Shown: one piece after another, positions 7,173 to 13,783 of the stretch
Layout of the letters: each line of letters opens with the position of its first letter
How positions within the stretch are numbered: position 1 is the stretch's first letter
NCBI RefSeq assembly: GCF_001881565.1
Contig: NZ_MPDJ01000017.1
Span: 1-43,058, forward strand
Direction of reading: 5' to 3'
Origin: Eisenbergiella tayi
Lineage (GTDB): Bacteria; Bacillota; Clostridia; Lachnospirales; Lachnospiraceae
Length of the DNA: 43,058 nucleotides
Position numbers and translations under genes: made by a program
The notes under the pieces: generated by a model
Database searches by the model: none
What the model was told of the DNA's origin: nothing
What the model saw: the letters and a program-made list of their open reading frames with translations, nothing else

Positions 7173-9149
7173 TTACAGCCCCAGCCCGCAGTAATAACCC
7201 TGTGATACAGATGCAGCAATGGAATCCGGCTTTGCGCTGTCCCCTATATTATAGAGTTCCGGAACCTTTCCTTCCAGCGCTCTGTAAAGAGCATTGTCAG
7301 CCTTGTCGCCCACAGCGGCCACTACCGTATCCGCAGGTATGGTATGTACCGTGCCTTCCTTATCCTGACAGGCAACAGAGGAATCGGTAATCTCCAGGCA
7401 CTTGCAGGAAGTGAGCAGCGTGACTCCCAGCCCTTTTAAATGACCCATGAGAATGGTGCGGGCCACGTTGACCATTTTTTCCGCCATGGTATCCAGCATC
7501 TCAATAACAGTGACCTTCTTTCCTTTTTCCGCAAGGTACTCCGCCGTTTCACAGCCGACGCTTCCGCCGCCGATAATCACTATCTGTTCCCCTGTTTCCT
7601 TCCCGTCCAGAACCTCTTTGGCATTTATGGTACGGGAAAATCCGGGTATGGGCAGTGTGGAAGGAAGCACGCCGGTGGCACAGACTACGGCATCCGGCTT
7701 CAGCTCCAGGATCTTCTCCGGCGTTATCTCCTCATTCAAATGGACATCCACGTGCTTAACTTCCAGCTGGTGTTCCAGATAGGGAATCAGTGGCGCCATA
7801 TTCTCTTTATGGGGCGGTGCGGCGGCATAGAAGATCTGCCCTCCGATTTTATCCGCTTTTTCATAAAGGGAAACCTGGTGGCCCCGGACTGCGGCTATTC
7901 TGGCGGCTTCCACACCGGCCACTCCGCCTCCCACAACGATGACCTTCTTAGGCTTCTGTGCGGGCGGAATCGTATAGTCATTATCCCCGTTTCCAAGCAC
8001 CGCATTGCCTGAACATCTGGCACAGGCCCCGTCCTGAAGCTGTACGTCGATACAGACGCCGCAGCCGAGGCAGGGACGGATTTCCTCTTCCCTATCCTGT
8101 TCTATGAGGTTCACCAGATCCGGCTGTACGAGAACTCCTTTTCCTATGAAAATGAAATCACACTGGCCGGAGGCAAGGGCCGCTTCCGCCACCGCAGGAT
8201 CCTGTGCACGCCCTCCGCCGATCATTTTGATGGCTGCAGGCTTTCCGGTCATCTGCTGGATTCCCATTTTCAGCGCCATGCAAAGCCCGATAGCCTGGCC
8301 CTTCGGGGATCCGGAATCCGGTATGTCTTCCATGGAAGCCTCTTTTTTCCAGGTTCCTGCCAGAACCTCCAGCGCATCCACGCCTTCCTCCTGAAAACGC
8401 TTCGCATAATACATTCCGTCCTGCATGGTTATGCCCGCGTCCTCACCTTGTTCCACGGCGCTCAGTTTAACAGCAACCGTGAAATCTTTGCCGCACAGTT
8501 CTTTAATTTTTCTTATAATATTCAGATGGAAACGAACCCTGTTTTCCGGATTGCCTCCATATTCATCCGTACGGATATTCGCGGTTGAAGAAAGGAACTG
8601 CTGCCCCATATAATATCCCACACTGTGCAGCTCGATTCCGTCGAAACCGGCTTTTTTCGCCCGAACAGCCGCCTGGGCATATTTATCTTCTATCTCATGA
8701 ATCTCTTCAATCGTCAGCGCCCGGGGTTCTTCATTGCTCAGTCCCATCATAAAGGAATATGGCATGGCAACCGCGCTGGGGGCTACAGGCTGATGACCGG
8801 TGACCGCCCTTCTGGATCCCCGCCCCGTGTGGCTGATCTGAAGCAGACATTTGGCGCCGTGCTCATGGATGGCATCCGCCAGCTTTGCCATTCCCGGAAT
8901 ATATTTGTCATCATCAATGACCAGCATACGGGAGGTATTCAGACCCACCGGCGCATCCACACAGGTTACCTCCACCATGATAAGGCCGATTCCGCCCTTC
9001 GCCCGTTCTGCATAATGGTTGATCACCGCCTGATTGACAAAGCCCTGATCGGACTGGCTCATTCCCATGGCACACATAACCGTCTTGTTACGGATTTCCA
9101 GAGAACCGATAGTGCCGGGAGATAATAAATTCGGATATTTGCTGTTCAT
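7173..9149 (-). CDS. Old-yellow-enzyme-type NADH:flavin oxidoreductase with Fe-S cluster (2-enoate reductase family)
   Basis: A 658-aa three-domain redox enzyme. Residues about 1-340 form the FMN-binding TIM barrel (MCAMGMSQSD, GFDGIELHSVGYYMGQQFLS, RTDEYGG). A 4Fe-4S site follows (C360, C363, C366 and C376 or C379). Then come an FAD Rossmann motif (VIVVGGGVAGVEAA, about 405) and an NAD(P) motif (IVIIGGGSVGCETAE, about 524). The family includes 2,4-dienoyl-CoA reductase, clostridial 2-enoate reductase and bile-acid BaiCD/BaiH; all reduce C=C bonds next to a carbonyl or carboxyl group. The start at 9149 has AAGGAGGG; an upstream ATG at 9191 lies inside the operator. It is a single gene under a TetR-type operator, which suggests induction by a small, possibly toxic or dietary, unsaturated substrate. 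The substrate cannot be read from sequence. Confidence 0.85.
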   Translation of the reverse strand: MNSKYPNLLSPGTIGSLEIRNKTVMCAMGMSQSDQGFVNQAVINHYAERAKGGIGLIMVEVTCVDAPVGLNTSRMLVIDDDKYIPGMAKLADAIHEHGAKCLLQISHTGRGSRRAVTGHQPVAPSAVAMPYSFMMGLSNEEPRALTIEEIHEIEDKYAQAAVRAKKAGFDGIELHSVGYYMGQQFLSSTANIRTDEYGGNPENRVRFHLNIIRKIKELCGKDFTVAVKLSAVEQGEDAGITMQDGMYYAKRFQEEGVDALEVLAGTWKKEASMEDIPDSGSPKGQAIGLCMALKMGIQQMTGKPAAIKMIGGGRAQDPAVAEAALASGQCDFIFIGKGVLVQPDLVNLIEQDREEEIRPCLGCGVCIDVQLQDGACARCSGNAVLGNGDNDYTIPPAQKPKKVIVVGGGVAGVEAARIAAVRGHQVSLYEKADKIGGQIFYAAAPPHKENMAPLIPYLEHQLEVKHVDVHLNEEITPEKILELKPDAVVCATGVLPSTLPIPGFSRTINAKEVLDGKETGEQIVIIGGGSVGCETAEYLAEKGKKVTVIEMLDTMAEKMVNVARTILMGHLKGLGVTLLTSCKCLEITDSSVACQDKEGTVHTIPADTVVAAVGDKADNALYRALEGKVPELYNIGDSAKPDSIAASVSQGYYCGLGL

Positions 9150-9178
9150 AGTAACCCTCCTTAGTGAATATAAATCAT

Positions 9179-9199
9179 AAAGTGAACCCAATTCACTTT
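9179..9199. promoter_or_regulatory. TetR-type operator
   Basis: A perfect palindrome AAAGTGAA-ccc-aa-TTCACTTT, 8-bp arms and 5-bp centre. It begins right after the -10 box of the oxidoreductase promoter, so a bound dimer would block transcription. The divergent TetR gene is the obvious ligand. Confidence 0.75.
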
Positions 9200-9200
9200 T

Positions 9201-9229
9201 ATAATACTAGAAGGGGTACTAAATGTCAA
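9201..9229 (-). promoter_or_regulatory. Promoter of the enoate-reductase-type gene
   Basis: Minus strand TTGACA (9224-9229), 17-bp spacer, TATTAT (9201-9206): near consensus, with the palindromic operator immediately downstream. Confidence 0.8.
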
Positions 9230-9377
9230 TCAATAACCGCAGATTATATGATCTCCGGACAGAAGGAAACATACGCTGCAGGCAGAAGGCAAATGTTTAC
9301 ATTCAGCCGTGCGAGTGTTAAGATGGTTATGCATTCAGCAGACACTGAACAGGAAAAACATAGACGGAGTGACGCAT

Positions 9378-9965
9378 ATGGGAACCAGACAGCAGGAAAA
9401 ATCGGAAATGACACGGAGAGAACTGAAGGAAACCGCCACCAGGCTGTTTCTGGAAAAGGGCTATGAAGCGGCCTCTATCCAGGATATTGCGGCTGCCGCA
9501 GGCTATAGTGTCGGTTCCGTATACCGGCAATGGAAAAGCAAGCAGCAGCTTTTTATGGAAATCTGGGATGAATATGTATCCGGATTCATCCGTGACAGCG
9601 TTATTTTTGCGCCGGAAGCCCCGGACTGTGATACAATGATAGATTATCTGCTTCGGCGGTCCCGCATTTTTGCCGGACAGGAGCTCACCAAAAAGCTGTA
9701 TTCAACCAGCCTGATGCTGTCGGCCATGTACGATTATGAAGGCCTTGCCGACTGGGCGCATAAGTACCAGCAGATGCTGTATCTGTTTTTAAAGCAGGTC
9801 AGCGGATCCGACGATGAACCGAAGCTGAAAACCACGGCCAGCATCCTCCATTGCCTTCTGAACGCGGATGCCATGAGCGCCAGTGATGTGAAATCGCCTC
9901 ATTATGAATTTGAATATGAAGCGCTGAAGGACAATCTGATTGCTATTGTAAATACCTGTCTTTAA
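9378..9965 (+). CDS. TetR/AcrR-family transcriptional regulator
   Basis: A 195-aa regulator. The N-terminal TetR HTH covers about residues 11-58 (TRLFLEKGYEAASIQDIA, AAGYSVGSVYRQWKSKQQL). The rest is the helical ligand-binding/dimer domain, which varies by ligand. The start at 9378 has CGGAG upstream; an in-frame upstream start at 9309 would add a non-conserved tail. It is divergent from the flavin oxidoreductase, and a perfect palindrome covers the start region of that gene, so it is probably a local repressor released by the enzyme's substrate. A terminator follows at 9983-10015. Confidence 0.88.
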   Translation: MGTRQQEKSEMTRRELKETATRLFLEKGYEAASIQDIAAAAGYSVGSVYRQWKSKQQLFMEIWDEYVSGFIRDSVIFAPEAPDCDTMIDYLLRRSRIFAGQELTKKLYSTSLMLSAMYDYEGLADWAHKYQQMLYLFLKQVSGSDDEPKLKTTASILHCLLNADAMSASDVKSPHYEFEYEALKDNLIAIVNTCL

Positions 9966-9982
9966 TCAGATACTCCCTAAAA

Positions 9983-10015
9983 AAGCTGCGGCACCAGTTT
10001 TAGGTACCGCAGCTT
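9983..10015. terminator. Bidirectional terminator
   Basis: Nine-bp stem AAGCTGCGG / CCGCAGCTT with a 15-nt loop. In the minus direction it is followed by TTTTTTA, ending the sufCB operon; in the plus direction CTGTTT follows, ending the tetR gene. Confidence 0.85.
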
Positions 10016-10083
10016 CTGTTTACATATATTCCGTTTCCTATACTGAAGGCCTGTTATTACCCAGCCTGCAGCAGAATTTTGGC

Positions 10084-11007
10084 CTACGCCAAAAAGTCTT
10101 CTATAATTACCGCTTCCGCTTCCTCCTCCGTCATACCGAAGGTACGCAGCTTCAATATCTGCTCATTGTTGATTCTTCCGATAGCCGCTTCATGAATGAT
10201 CTGGGCATCGATATCCCTGGCATTGATTTCCGGGATAGAAGAAATCTGCGCCTTATCCATAATGATGGAATCACACTGCACATGGGCATGACACAGGGCG
10301 TTTCCTATCGCAATGGGATGGAATGTCTGAACCGAATTTCCCTTCGCAACGGAACGTGACACGATCTGGGCGGAACTGCCTGCGCCGTTCATTTCCACAG
10401 TCATATCCGAAACCGCCGTCTGGCTGTCATGGGTCATAAGCTTCTCCATCACATACAGCTTGGAATCCGCCTCCATGTACACCTCAGTCTTTCGCACCGT
10501 GGAATCCACACCGCCGATTTGGGCCGTATCCAGGGTAAAGACCGCACCCTCTTCCAGGTAGATCTGAGTCACCGGGTTAAGAATCTTTTCCCCGGTTCCC
10601 TCTCCTTCCCCATAATGCTTTTCCGCATAGGTGACGTTGGCGTTTTTCCCCACATGGAAGGCATGGATACCATCATGGCGGCTGTCATTGCAGCCATCGT
10701 TATGAATCCCGCAGCCTGCCACAATAATAACATTTGCCCCTTCTTCCACATAGAAATCATTATATACCACATCGGTTATGCCGGAAGCGGAAACCACTAC
10801 CGGGATGTGGACCTGTTCTCCCTGGGTTTCCCTGCTGATATACACATCAATTCCCTGCTTGTCCTCTTTCCTGCGGATTTTGATATGCTCCGTGTCCCCG
10901 TGACAGAGGGGCTGTCCGTTATAGCGCAGATTATAGGCACCTTCCTGTTTAAAGCCCAGGTCATCTATTTTCTGTAGTACGCCATCAGTAACTGCATCCA
11001 GTTTCAT
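10084..11007 (-). CDS. sufB: SufB/SufD-type Fe-S cluster scaffold protein
   Basis: A 307-aa SufB/SufD-family protein whose core is the right-handed beta-helix domain (about 80-290), with the family ending INNEQILKLRTFGMTEEEAEAVI. It partners the SufC ATPase to build Fe-S clusters in the cytoplasm. At about 307 aa it is shorter than classic SufB (about 470 aa). The start at 11007 is set by AAGGAGG 8 bases upstream, which lies inside the end of sufC, so the genes overlap by 23 bp. No sufS, sufU or sufD accompanies it. This two-gene form matches the minimal SUF-like CB systems of anaerobes (SmsCB), so the product may be better named SmsB. Residues typical of SufB and SufD are not easy to separate by eye. 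Confidence 0.85.
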   Translation of the reverse strand: MKLDAVTDGVLQKIDDLGFKQEGAYNLRYNGQPLCHGDTEHIKIRRKEDKQGIDVYISRETQGEQVHIPVVVSASGITDVVYNDFYVEEGANVIIVAGCGIHNDGCNDSRHDGIHAFHVGKNANVTYAEKHYGEGEGTGEKILNPVTQIYLEEGAVFTLDTAQIGGVDSTVRKTEVYMEADSKLYVMEKLMTHDSQTAVSDMTVEMNGAGSSAQIVSRSVAKGNSVQTFHPIAIGNALCHAHVQCDSIIMDKAQISSIPEINARDIDAQIIHEAAIGRINNEQILKLRTFGMTEEEAEAVIIEDFLA

Positions 11008-11740
11008 TGCCATTTCCTCCTTCTCTGTCCAGACATGCACAGCCGGCTCCGTCAAGAAAAAGCTGAGGAGCGATTTCCTCTTTGCTGCCGCAGCTCTCCA
11101 CACGTCCGTCCCGCACCACCATAATGCGGTCGGCCATACGGATGATCCGTTCCTGATGGGAAATCAGAACCAGGCTTTCCTTCTTTTCCCTGTGGATTTG
11201 CTCAAACTGTTTTACCAGCATAGAAAAACTCCAGAGATCAATGCCCGCCTCCGGTTCATCAAAGATGCTCACTTTATGATCCTTAGCCATTACTGTGGCG
11301 ATTTCCACTCTTTTTCTTTCTCCTCCGGAAAGGGTCGCATCCACCTCCCTGTCCAGATATTCCTTGGCGCAGAGCCCTACGCTGCTCAGCAAACGGCAGC
11401 TCACATGCTCCGGCAGCTTTGTACCTGCCGCCAGGTTCAAAAGCCGGCGGACGGTCATCCCCTTAAAAGCGGGGGGCTGCTGAAAAGCAAAGCCGATTCC
11501 GGCATTGGCTCTTTCGTCAATGCTCATGGGGGTGATATCCTGTCCGTCCAGAAGTATCGTCCCTTCCGTCTCCCTTATAACTCCCATAAGGAGCTTGGCG
11601 ATGGTAGATTTACCGCCCCCGTTCGGGCCGGTAATCACAAGCATTTCCCCATCATTTACGGTAAAGCTGATATCGGTAACAATAGGAAGTGTTTCCTGGT
11701 TTTCCGTTACCGTGTATGAAAGATGTTTTACTTCAAGCAT
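10985..11740 (-). CDS. sufC: SufC-type Fe-S assembly ATPase
   Basis: A 251-aa ABC-type ATPase, the size usual for SufC. It shows Walker A GPNGGGKST (about residue 37), Q-loop FAFQQPPAF, signature LSGGERKRVE and Walker B VSIFDEPEAGIDL. It powers Fe-S cluster assembly on its SufB/D partner and is soluble, not a transporter subunit. The start at 11740 (MLEVKHLSY) is preferred: AGAGGTG precedes it, and the longer frame from 11863 would run back through the promoter and leader hairpin. The gene overlaps the partner by 23 bp. Transcription starts about 100 bases upstream, and the leader contains an intrinsic-terminator-like hairpin. Confidence 0.9.
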   Translation of the reverse strand: MLEVKHLSYTVTENQETLPIVTDISFTVNDGEMLVITGPNGGGKSTIAKLLMGVIRETEGTILLDGQDITPMSIDERANAGIGFAFQQPPAFKGMTVRRLLNLAAGTKLPEHVSCRLLSSVGLCAKEYLDREVDATLSGGERKRVEIATVMAKDHKVSIFDEPEAGIDLWSFSMLVKQFEQIHREKKESLVLISHQERIIRMADRIMVVRDGRVESCGSKEEIAPQLFLDGAGCACLDREGGNGNETGCSY

Positions 11741-11764
11741 TGGTACACCTCTTCTTTCCTTAAA

Positions 11765-11797
11765 GGAAAAATACAGGCAGAGAATTCCCCTGCCTGT
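11765..11797 (-). terminator. Terminator-like hairpin in the sufC leader
   Basis: Stem ACAGGCAG / CTGCCTGT (11790-11797 with 11773-11780), 9-nt loop, followed in the minus direction by ATTTTTCC. It lies between the sufC promoter and its start codon, so it may act as an attenuator. It cannot serve the upstream gene, whose stop lies before the promoter. Confidence 0.6.
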
Positions 11798-11839
11798 GCC
11801 TTTTCCGAACTGAAGTGTGCGCTCCGGCACACATATTTT

Positions 11840-11868
11840 ATTGTACACAATACGGTTATACATTGCAA
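11840..11868 (-). promoter_or_regulatory. Promoter of sufCB
   Basis: Minus strand TTGCAA (11863-11868), 17-bp spacer, TACAAT (11840-11845). A small hairpin GTGTGC / GCACAC follows early in the leader. Confidence 0.65.
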
Positions 11869-11919
11869 GTATTAGTTTGCCATAAAACGGCAGAAAGACT
11901 ACATTCTCTCCGTAATACC

Positions 11920-12138
11920 TTACATTTCGATTACGCAGTCAGGCTCGACTTTACGGCATACCGCCGCGACTTCCTTCATAATGCTGTCAAAACGGCTCTC
12001 GTCCGCATCGATAGTCAGCTTCTGTGCCATAAAGCTCACATTGGCGTCATTCACTCCGTCAATTTTCTTGATGGCGTCTTCCATCTTTGCAGCACAGTTC
12101 GCGCAGTCTAAATCGGTAAGGTTGTATTTTTTCTTCAT
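11920..12138 (-). CDS. Heavy-metal-associated (HMA/CopZ-like) domain protein
   Basis: A 72-aa single-domain protein with the ferredoxin-like HMA fold. The metal-binding motif DCANCA is at residues 9-14, with two Cys as in CopZ chaperones and the N-terminal domains of P-type ATPases. Such proteins carry Cu(I) or another soft metal in the cytosol. The usual GMTCxxC glycine-methionine-threonine is replaced by TDLDCANC, the form often seen in ZntA/CadA-type HMA domains, so Zn or Cd is also possible. The start at 12138 has AGGAGG upstream. It is a single gene with its own strong promoter and an operator-like repeat; no P-type ATPase is next to it. Confidence 0.85.
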   Translation of the reverse strand: MKKKYNLTDLDCANCAAKMEDAIKKIDGVNDANVSFMAQKLTIDADESRFDSIMKEVAAVCRKVEPDCVIEM

Positions 12139-12172
12139 AACGATTGGCCTCCTGAAATAATTGTCATTCAAA

Positions 12173-12198
12173 CATATGATTAATTGTTCATATGATTA
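12173..12198. promoter_or_regulatory. Operator-like repeat before the HMA gene
   Basis: CATATGATTA occurs twice (12173-12182 and 12189-12198). The two CATATG cores also form a 22-bp interrupted palindrome directly after the -10 box. The ATATGAAC sequence on the minus strand resembles ArsR/SmtB-family metal-sensor sites. No such regulator is in the window. Confidence 0.5.
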
Positions 12199-12199
12199 T

Positions 12200-12227
12200 A
12201 TTATACAAATCCATTTCTGTTTGTCAA
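12200..12227 (-). promoter_or_regulatory. Promoter of the HMA gene
   Basis: Minus strand TTGACA (12222-12227), 16-bp spacer, TATAAT (12200-12205): both hexamers are consensus. The -35 box contains the stop codon of the upstream folT-like gene. Confidence 0.75.
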
Positions 12228-12961
12228 CCGTTTTTCACAAATTTTCCGGATAAGGGAAGAAGTACAGCCGCAAAACAGGCCAGTACGATATTCCCCAGCA
12301 GTTCTTCCGCCGCACGGGGCAGCCAGACGACAATAAAGGGCAATGTTTTCCATGCAGTGCAGATGGTTTCTCTCAGGATAACGGTATTAACTGTGGTAAC
12401 CGCAAGACCGGAGACAATCATAACGATAAGAAGCTGGGGAAGCTTCCTTTTTTCTCCGCCGGGAAGGATTTTCTTCGACAGGATAAAATCCGCCGCGAGC
12501 AGGAGCATTCCCAGAAGCGCACCGCCCGCCGCACCTGCCGCAGTCGGAGTCATGCCCTCTCCCGTCATCAGAGCGCTGCCCAGCCCCAGTACCAGCAAGA
12601 CACCGGAGCCCGCGGCAATAAGAAGGCGCATCCGTTTATCCTCTTTCTTTTTCAGGATTTCCCAGAGGAACCCTCTGAGGAAGCCCCCTGCCGCCGCGGA
12701 TATCGTCAATAAAGGAAGATATCCCCCTGTTGGCTTTATGAGAAACCCAAGAAAATCAGAAAGACCGGAAACTGCCGCTCCGTAACCGGGCCCGAAAAGA
12801 AGGGCCGGAAGGATGGAAAAAATGCCTGAAATCCCAATCCGCATACCATTCTGCCCGAACAAGGGCAGATCAAAGGTCAGCGTTGTTTTCAGGACAAGGG
12901 AAAGACTCAAAAAAACCGCAGAAATGGTGATGCGGCGCACCGAACCTGATACTGCATTCAT
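12224..12961 (-). CDS. folT: Folate-family ECF transporter S component
   Basis: A 245-aa integral membrane protein with about six or more hydrophobic segments. The N-terminal part (VRRITISAVFLSLSLVLKT, then GMRIGISGIFSILPALLFGPGYGAAVSGLSDFLGFL) is typical of ECF S components of the folate/queuosine group, which bind vitamin and share the EcfAAT energy-coupling module encoded elsewhere. The THF riboswitch in its leader (13080-13195) makes folate or a reduced folate the likely substrate. The start at 12961 is set by AGGAGG; an upstream ATG at 13006 lacks a site. A charged loop about midway (KKKEDKRMR) and a somewhat long C-terminal half are visible. It is a single-gene unit. Confidence 0.85.
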   Translation of the reverse strand: MNAVSGSVRRITISAVFLSLSLVLKTTLTFDLPLFGQNGMRIGISGIFSILPALLFGPGYGAAVSGLSDFLGFLIKPTGGYLPLLTISAAAGGFLRGFLWEILKKKEDKRMRLLIAAGSGVLLVLGLGSALMTGEGMTPTAAGAAGGALLGMLLLAADFILSKKILPGGEKRKLPQLLIVMIVSGLAVTTVNTVILRETICTAWKTLPFIVVWLPRAAEELLGNIVLACFAAVLLPLSGKFVKNG

Positions 12962-13079
12962 AAAAATACCTCCTGTCATGCAGCCTGGCCACATAACAAG
13001 AGGCATCCGTCAAACAGACATGCTTACACATCCATTTTACCCGTCACCCGCGGAAATCATCCGCCGCTTCTTCTTATGC

Positions 13080-13195
13080 GGCAGCGGGATGCGAACAATG
13101 TACCGTAAGTCTGAAAAGACTATTCGTTCCTCTGACAACTCCCCGTTCAGAAGACACTTTGGATTCCTGATCCACGCACAAAATTCTACTCTGCC
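13080..13195 (-). promoter_or_regulatory. Tetrahydrofolate (THF) riboswitch
   Basis: On the minus strand the element opens with GGCAGAGTAGA and closes with GCATCCCGCTGCC. GGCAG (13191-13195) pairs with CTGCC (13080-13084) to form P1. Conserved THF-I features between them include AGTAGA, GCGT, AAGTG, a GGGGAGTTGTCAGAGGAACGA stretch and CGGTAC. The element lies upstream of a folate-family ECF S component, the classic THF-riboswitch target. A GCCGC / GCGGC hairpin just after P1 could be part of the expression platform. The call is by eye against the remembered consensus. Confidence 0.85.
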
Positions 13196-13266
13196 ATAAT
13201 CTGTACTATCTTTGTCCGTAACAGTTCAGATAAAACGGAACCGTTATCTTTATTCATTGCGTCTTT

Positions 13267-13295
13267 ATCCTATCACAGCCCTATTTTCCTGTCAA
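13267..13295 (-). promoter_or_regulatory. Promoter of the riboswitch-folT transcript
   Basis: Minus strand TTGACA (13290-13295), 17-bp spacer, TAGGAT (13267-13272), about 70 bp upstream of the riboswitch P1 stem. Confidence 0.65.
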
Positions 13296-13343
13296 TTACG
13301 TCCCACTCTGTTTTGTCATATTCTGTTCCTGATACTTGCCGCA

Positions 13344-13664
13344 GATACAGATAAAAAAAGGGAGTGCCACATGAGTCAGCAGGCTCTTCCCCGCGGGTTA
13401 GCCCTCTGTTTCCCTGCAGCTTCTCCCGGCCTCTGTCTCCGGGCGGTCAGTGATTCCTGTAAGGGGCGTCTAAAAACGCCAGTCCTTACGCTGCGTCCTT
13501 TGCAGCGTTAGTACTGCTGCGTTTTCAGCCGAGTGAGAACGTCCCCTGCAAGGAACACTGACCGCCCGGAGACAGAGGCCGGGAGGAACTGCAGGGAAAC
13601 AGAGGGCTAATCCGCGGGGAAGAGCCTGCTGACTCATGCGGCACTCCCTTTTTTTATCTGTATC
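13344..13664. repeat. 321-bp near-perfect palindromic element
   Basis: The outer arms 13344-13447 and 13561-13664 are inverted copies with only 4 mismatches in 104 bp. Weaker pairing continues inward to a tip hairpin ACGCTGC / GCAGCGT around 13488-13508. Each outer end reads GATACAGATAAAAAAAGGGAG inward, so each strand ends with CCCTTTTTTTATC like a terminator. Each arm holds GGGAG then ATG and a short frame beginning MSQQALPRGLALCFPA (plus from 13371, minus from 13637); these are mirror images and probably not genes. TGCCGC lies just outside both ends (13337-13342, 13668-13673), a possible target duplication. It sits between divergent genes, where a terminator is not needed, so a mobile palindromic repeat is likely. 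Confidence 0.85.
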
Positions 13665-13682
13665 CCCTGCCGCTATTCCTTC

Positions 13683-13711
13683 TTGTCTAAATCCGCACAA
13701 TCAGCTACAAT
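13683..13711 (+). promoter_or_regulatory. Promoter of the yesMN-like operon
   Basis: TTGTCT (13683-13688), 17-bp spacer, TACAAT (13706-13711), 19 bp from the right end of the palindrome and about 70 bp before the kinase start. Confidence 0.6.
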
Positions 13712-13783
13712 GAAGCCAGATGTTTTCCATAATAAGAGGCAGTCTGCACGATGGGCGGCCGGGAATCCAGGGGGGGATTTATT

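Noticed and set aside
11741..11863. N-terminal extension of SufC by 41 residues
   Set aside because: It would begin inside the -35 box and run through the leader hairpin; SufC proteins start at the internal Met with its own ribosome site.
13371..13637. Two facing short frames in the palindrome beginning MSQQALPRGLALCFPA (plus from 13371; minus from 13637)
   Set aside because: They are the same sequence read from the two arms and diverge toward the centre. They are a by-product of the palindrome, with no sign of selection as proteins.
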